From contig NZ_JACYTN010000029.1 of NCBI RefSeq assembly GCF_014841135.1, positions 1 to 53,341 on the forward strand: a stretch of 53,341 bases of DNA, given 5' to 3'. The DNA comes from Paenibacillus arenosi. Its GTDB lineage: Bacteria; Bacillota; Bacilli; Paenibacillales; Paenibacillaceae. A program made the translations under genes and the position numbers. Shown piece after piece: positions 51,055 through 53,341 of the stretch. Under the pieces are notes generated by a model. The model did not search any database. It worked only from the letters and a program-made list of their open reading frames with translations, and was not told where the DNA came from. The stretch's first letter is position 1. Every line of letters starts with the position of its first letter.

Positions 51055-51082
51055 AAGGAACCCTAATCGCTTTAACGCAAGA

Positions 51083-51112
51083 AGAGGGTGGGGACGAATG
51101 CACTCTCTTTTT
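51083..51112 (+). terminator. Second terminator-like hairpin in the hflX leader
   Basis: AGAGGGTG (51083-51090) pairs with CACTCTCT (51101-51108, one wobble), followed by TTTT. Confidence 0.6.
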
Positions 51113-51373
51113 CTATACCCTTAACTATAGATTGAATATCTGGTGTTGAGCATACCGCCTCTTGCCTGCATGTCTTTATAGATTACTATGAAGAATTCAT
51201 GTATGGTGAAGTGGATCTATTGTGTGTGCGTGTGAACCATATACAATGAGACTCGTATGTTCTCCCTAGAAGACCAGCGTCTTCGCTAGGCGATTTCTTG
51301 CTGTCCACTCATGATCAGAGTGTGAGACAGGGGAGCTTGTCTGCGTTGTCGTATATATTCCGTTTACTCCGAT

Positions 51374-51397
51374 CACAGGCATATGCCTGTGTTTTTT
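51374..51397 (+). terminator. Third terminator, directly before hflX
   Basis: CACAGGCATATGCCTGTG is a perfect 18-bp palindrome followed by TTTTTT, 122 bp before the hflX start. Upstream hairpins at about 51267-51294 (CCTAG-AAGAC/GTCTT-CTAGG) and 51337-51354 (AGACA/TGTCT) add to the leader. Either this ends an upstream transcript and hflX has a separate promoter, or it is a further regulated stop. No gene was found between 50997 and 51519. Confidence 0.75.
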
Positions 51398-51519
51398 ATT
51401 TGCTCATAAAGCGTGAGTAGTTGGGAAAGCTTGTTTTGAACTACTCCATAATTGTGGTTATTCAAAAAGTAATGGCTTTTGTACAGCTACTTATATTGAA
51501 AGTAACGGGAGATGATTAT

Positions 51520-52794
51520 ATGAAAGAACTTATAGAACAGCAGCAAAAAGCAGTGATCGTCGGTGTGAACCTGAACCACCAAGCGGATTTTGAATATTCC
51601 ATGGAAGAACTCGCTAACTTAGCAGCGGCATGTAATGTCGAAATTGTAGGCAGCATCATTCAAAATTTAAGCCGAGTAAATACGTCTCATTATATTGGAA
51701 CAGGTAAGCTAGAAGAAGTGCGGGCTCTCATGGAACAACAAGATGGAAATCTCGTCATTTTCAATGATGAATTGTCTCCATCCCAAATTCGTAACCTGGA
51801 AGCAGATCTGGACTGTAAAGTCATCGATAGAACGATTCTTATTTTAGATATTTTCGGTGAACGTGCGCGGACGAGAGAAGCACAGCTTCAAGTCGAAGTA
51901 GCTCAACTGCAATATATGCTTCCTCGATTGGTTGGTTTGCGTGAGTCGCTTGGACGCCAAGGCGGCGGAGTAGGCACAAAGAACAAAGGTGCTGGTGAGA
52001 AGAAGCTGGAGCTGGACCGTCGTAGAATTGAAGAAAAGATCAGTATTTTAAGTAAAGAGCTAGAAGTGTTGGTTGCTCACCGTCAGACGCAGCGCAAAAA
52101 GCGTAGAAAGAGCGAAGTTCCGGTTGTGGCGCTTGTCGGTTATACGAATGCCGGTAAATCTACGGTTATGAATACGATGGTGGAACTATTCACGGAAACG
52201 AAAGATAAGTTTGTATTTGAAAAAGATATGCTATTTGCAACGCTCGAAACCTCTGTCCGCAATATTGAGCTTGAGGACAATAAGTCATTTTTGTTGACGG
52301 ACACAGTTGGATTCGTAAGCAAGCTGCCGCATCATCTAGTGAAGGCTTTCCGTTCTACATTAGAAGAAGTAAAAGAAGCGGATTTGCTCATCCATGTTGT
52401 TGATTTCTCCAATCCTGAGTACGAGCAGCATATCCGTATTACTAATGAAACCCTGCAAGCGATCGGTATTGAAGATCTTCCAATGATCTATGCTTACAAT
52501 AAAATCGATCTTCATGAAGGAGATACGCCAAGCACAAGTGAAAGCAACATCTATATGTCTGCGAAAAAGAAGCTGGGTGTTGAAGAGTTAATTCGAGCGA
52601 TACGCCAAAATGTATTCAAAGACTACGTACGTTGTGAAATGCTTATCCCTTATGATCAGGGCAGCGCGGTATCTTACTTGAATCAAAATGCTACTGTCAT
52701 CGAGACAAGTTATGAAGAGGAAGGTACGAAACTGACGTTGGAATGCAGACAAAGTGATTACAATAAGTTTCAGGACTTTATTGTTAGTGAATAA
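51520..52794 (+). CDS. hflX: Ribosome-associated GTPase HflX
   Basis: HflX GTPase binds and splits stalled or dormant 70S ribosomes; homologues (HflXr in Listeria) give antibiotic resistance. The N-terminal HflX domain includes SHYIGTGKLEEV, FNDELSPSQIRNLE and DRTILILDIFGERARTREAQLQVELAQL-like sequence ending in QYMLPRL; a GRQGGGVGTKNKGAGEKKLELDRR linker helix leads to the G domain: G1 GYTNAGKST, G3 DTVGF, G4 NKID and SAKKKLG. ATG 51520 (424 residues) is preferred; a TTG start at 51421 would add a hydrophobic 33-residue tail. GGGAG precedes by 10 bases. Confidence 0.93.
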   Translation: MKELIEQQQKAVIVGVNLNHQADFEYSMEELANLAAACNVEIVGSIIQNLSRVNTSHYIGTGKLEEVRALMEQQDGNLVIFNDELSPSQIRNLEADLDCKVIDRTILILDIFGERARTREAQLQVEVAQLQYMLPRLVGLRESLGRQGGGVGTKNKGAGEKKLELDRRRIEEKISILSKELEVLVAHRQTQRKKRRKSEVPVVALVGYTNAGKSTVMNTMVELFTETKDKFVFEKDMLFATLETSVRNIELEDNKSFLLTDTVGFVSKLPHHLVKAFRSTLEEVKEADLLIHVVDFSNPEYEQHIRITNETLQAIGIEDLPMIYAYNKIDLHEGDTPSTSESNIYMSAKKKLGVEELIRAIRQNVFKDYVRCEMLIPYDQGSAVSYLNQNATVIETSYEEEGTKLTLECRQSDYNKFQDFIVSE

Positions 52795-53114
52795 ATAAGG
52801 TCCATTATAGTTGAAAAGCATAATGTATCTATTGAAGGAAAATAGGTAAGTGATTATGGCCGCTCTAGTGTAGAGGTGATGTTGCAGAATAAGAGATGTA
52901 TCTCGAATGCTCGCGAACACACTCTAGCTGATGCGGCTATTTCATTACTTTTATACAAAATGTAATAATCTGGTTTAATAAAAGATGTTGCCTTTCTGTT
53001 GGGAGCGTGATATATTTATATTCCGCCACTGAGAGGTGCGGTTGAGACAAGCCTAATAGAAACAAGCTGAAGTTAAGTTCGAAACTAAACTTCAAAAAAA
53101 TTTTTTAAAAAAGC
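52795..53114. other. Intergenic region between hflX and the rRNA operon
   Basis: No gene seen. GGCCGC near 52858 and GCGGCT near 52933 can close a large imperfect stem. GAAGTTAAGTT (53069-53079) pairs with AACTAAACTTC (53083-53093) and is followed by A7T6, a hairpin that could end hflX transcription. The A/T tract at 53094-53110 is well placed as an UP element for the rRNA promoter. Confidence 0.35.
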
Positions 53115-53143
53115 TTGACTCGAAATAAACAACATGATATATT
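53115..53143 (+). promoter_or_regulatory. rRNA operon promoter
   Basis: TTGACT (53115-53120), 17 bp, TATATT (53138-53143), with an A/T-rich upstream tract; about 170 bp before the 16S sequence. Confidence 0.85.
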
Positions 53144-53221
53144 ATAAGAGTTGCTGCTGAGAAACGCGGCGAACGAGAGCGAAAGAAAACGAGTCGATAA
53201 GATGAGTGATCTGAGCGAAAT

Positions 53222-53236
53222 TGTTCTTTGAAAACT
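53222..53236 (+). promoter_or_regulatory. rRNA antitermination boxA
   Basis: TGTTCTTTGAAAACT resembles the boxA (TGCTCTTTGAAAA) of rRNA leaders, to which the Nus antitermination complex binds. It lies between promoter and 16S as expected. Confidence 0.75.
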
Positions 53237-53314
53237 GAACAACGAGTGAAACGTTTGATATAAGAAATTCAGCAATGAATTTCGTCAGCATTACAAATGA
53301 GCAAGTCAAACACT

Positions 53315-53341
53315 TTTATGGAGAGTTTGATCCTGGCTCAG
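53315..53341 (+). rRNA. rrs: 16S ribosomal RNA, 5' end only
   Basis: The last 27 bases contain GAGAGTTTGATCCTGGCTCAG-type sequence, the universal 5' end of bacterial 16S rRNA (the 27F primer site). The gene runs off the right edge of the window. Confidence 0.95.

Noticed and set aside
51421..51519. TTG-initiated extension of hflX
   Set aside because: It adds a hydrophobic tail absent from HflX proteins and begins just after a terminator; ATG 51520 fits the family length. A regulatory role of this stretch was not excluded.
1..53341. CRISPR arrays, tRNA genes, transposases, prophage genes
   Set aside because: None was recognised on either strand; the region appears to be ordinary chromosome apart from the repeats listed.

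Overview
The window looks like a chromosomal segment of a Gram-positive Bacillota, most likely a Paenibacillus or close relative. The evidence is Bacillus-type promoters and AGGAGG ribosome binding sites, a B. subtilis-like rRNA promoter/boxA/16S start at the right edge, GlcT/RAT control of glucose PTS genes, a BirA-type biotin operator, and the yeaC-yeaD-yebA ... guaA-pbuG gene order known from Bacillus. This taxonomic call is inference; no 16S beyond its first 27 bases is present.

Layout. 1-5909: a biotin operon (bioD, bioB, bioF, a BioH-like esterase, bioC) behind a BirA box; bioA is not in it. 5910-11759: the glucose PTS block (crr-type IIA, ptsH, ptsI; glcT; ptsG), where both transcription units start with a RAT antiterminator overlapping a terminator. 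11760-18851: hemL and an LCP-family gene on the minus strand, a three-gene ABC-2 exporter, a DinB-like protein and a Bcp peroxiredoxin. 18852-25801: three tandem methyl-accepting chemotaxis proteins. 25802-31221: a small YqkK-like protein, a BASS-family symporter, a GNAT acetyltransferase, an orphan ModA-like lipoprotein, a polysaccharide deacetylase and a possible structured RNA. 31366-36700: a MoxR / DUF58 / transglutaminase operon. 36736-38840: a LacI regulator divergent from a HAD phosphatase. 39043-50757: a purine island: guaA, pbuG behind PurR boxes and a guanine riboswitch, a PotABCD-type ABC importer with an embedded nucleoside hydrolase, then adenine deaminase. 50758-52794: hflX behind a long leader with a 20-codon upstream ORF and an attenuator. 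53115-53341: rRNA promoter, boxA and the start of 16S rRNA.

How it fits together. GlcT sits between two units that both carry its RNA target, so IIA-HPr-EI and IIBC(Glc) are probably switched together. In the purine island, PurR and guanine act on pbuG, while the ABC importer plus nucleoside hydrolase plus adenine deaminase would import nucleosides, release bases and deaminate adenine to hypoxanthine for salvage.

Most unusual signals: (1) two GC-rich intragenic stretches (about 4395-4881 and 32149-32948) tiled almost edge to edge with perfect inverted repeats, the second crossing a gene boundary; (2) a four-segment, erm/trp-like attenuator with a 20-codon leader ORF upstream of hflX; (3) a polyamine-type ABC transporter operon that looks rededicated to nucleosides; (4) a guanine riboswitch whose terminator lies about 220 nt downstream of the aptamer; (5) four copies of an intergenic element made of two TGCA-core palindromes about 31-37 bp apart. 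All calls come from reading the sequence by eye; no database search or folding calculation was run.
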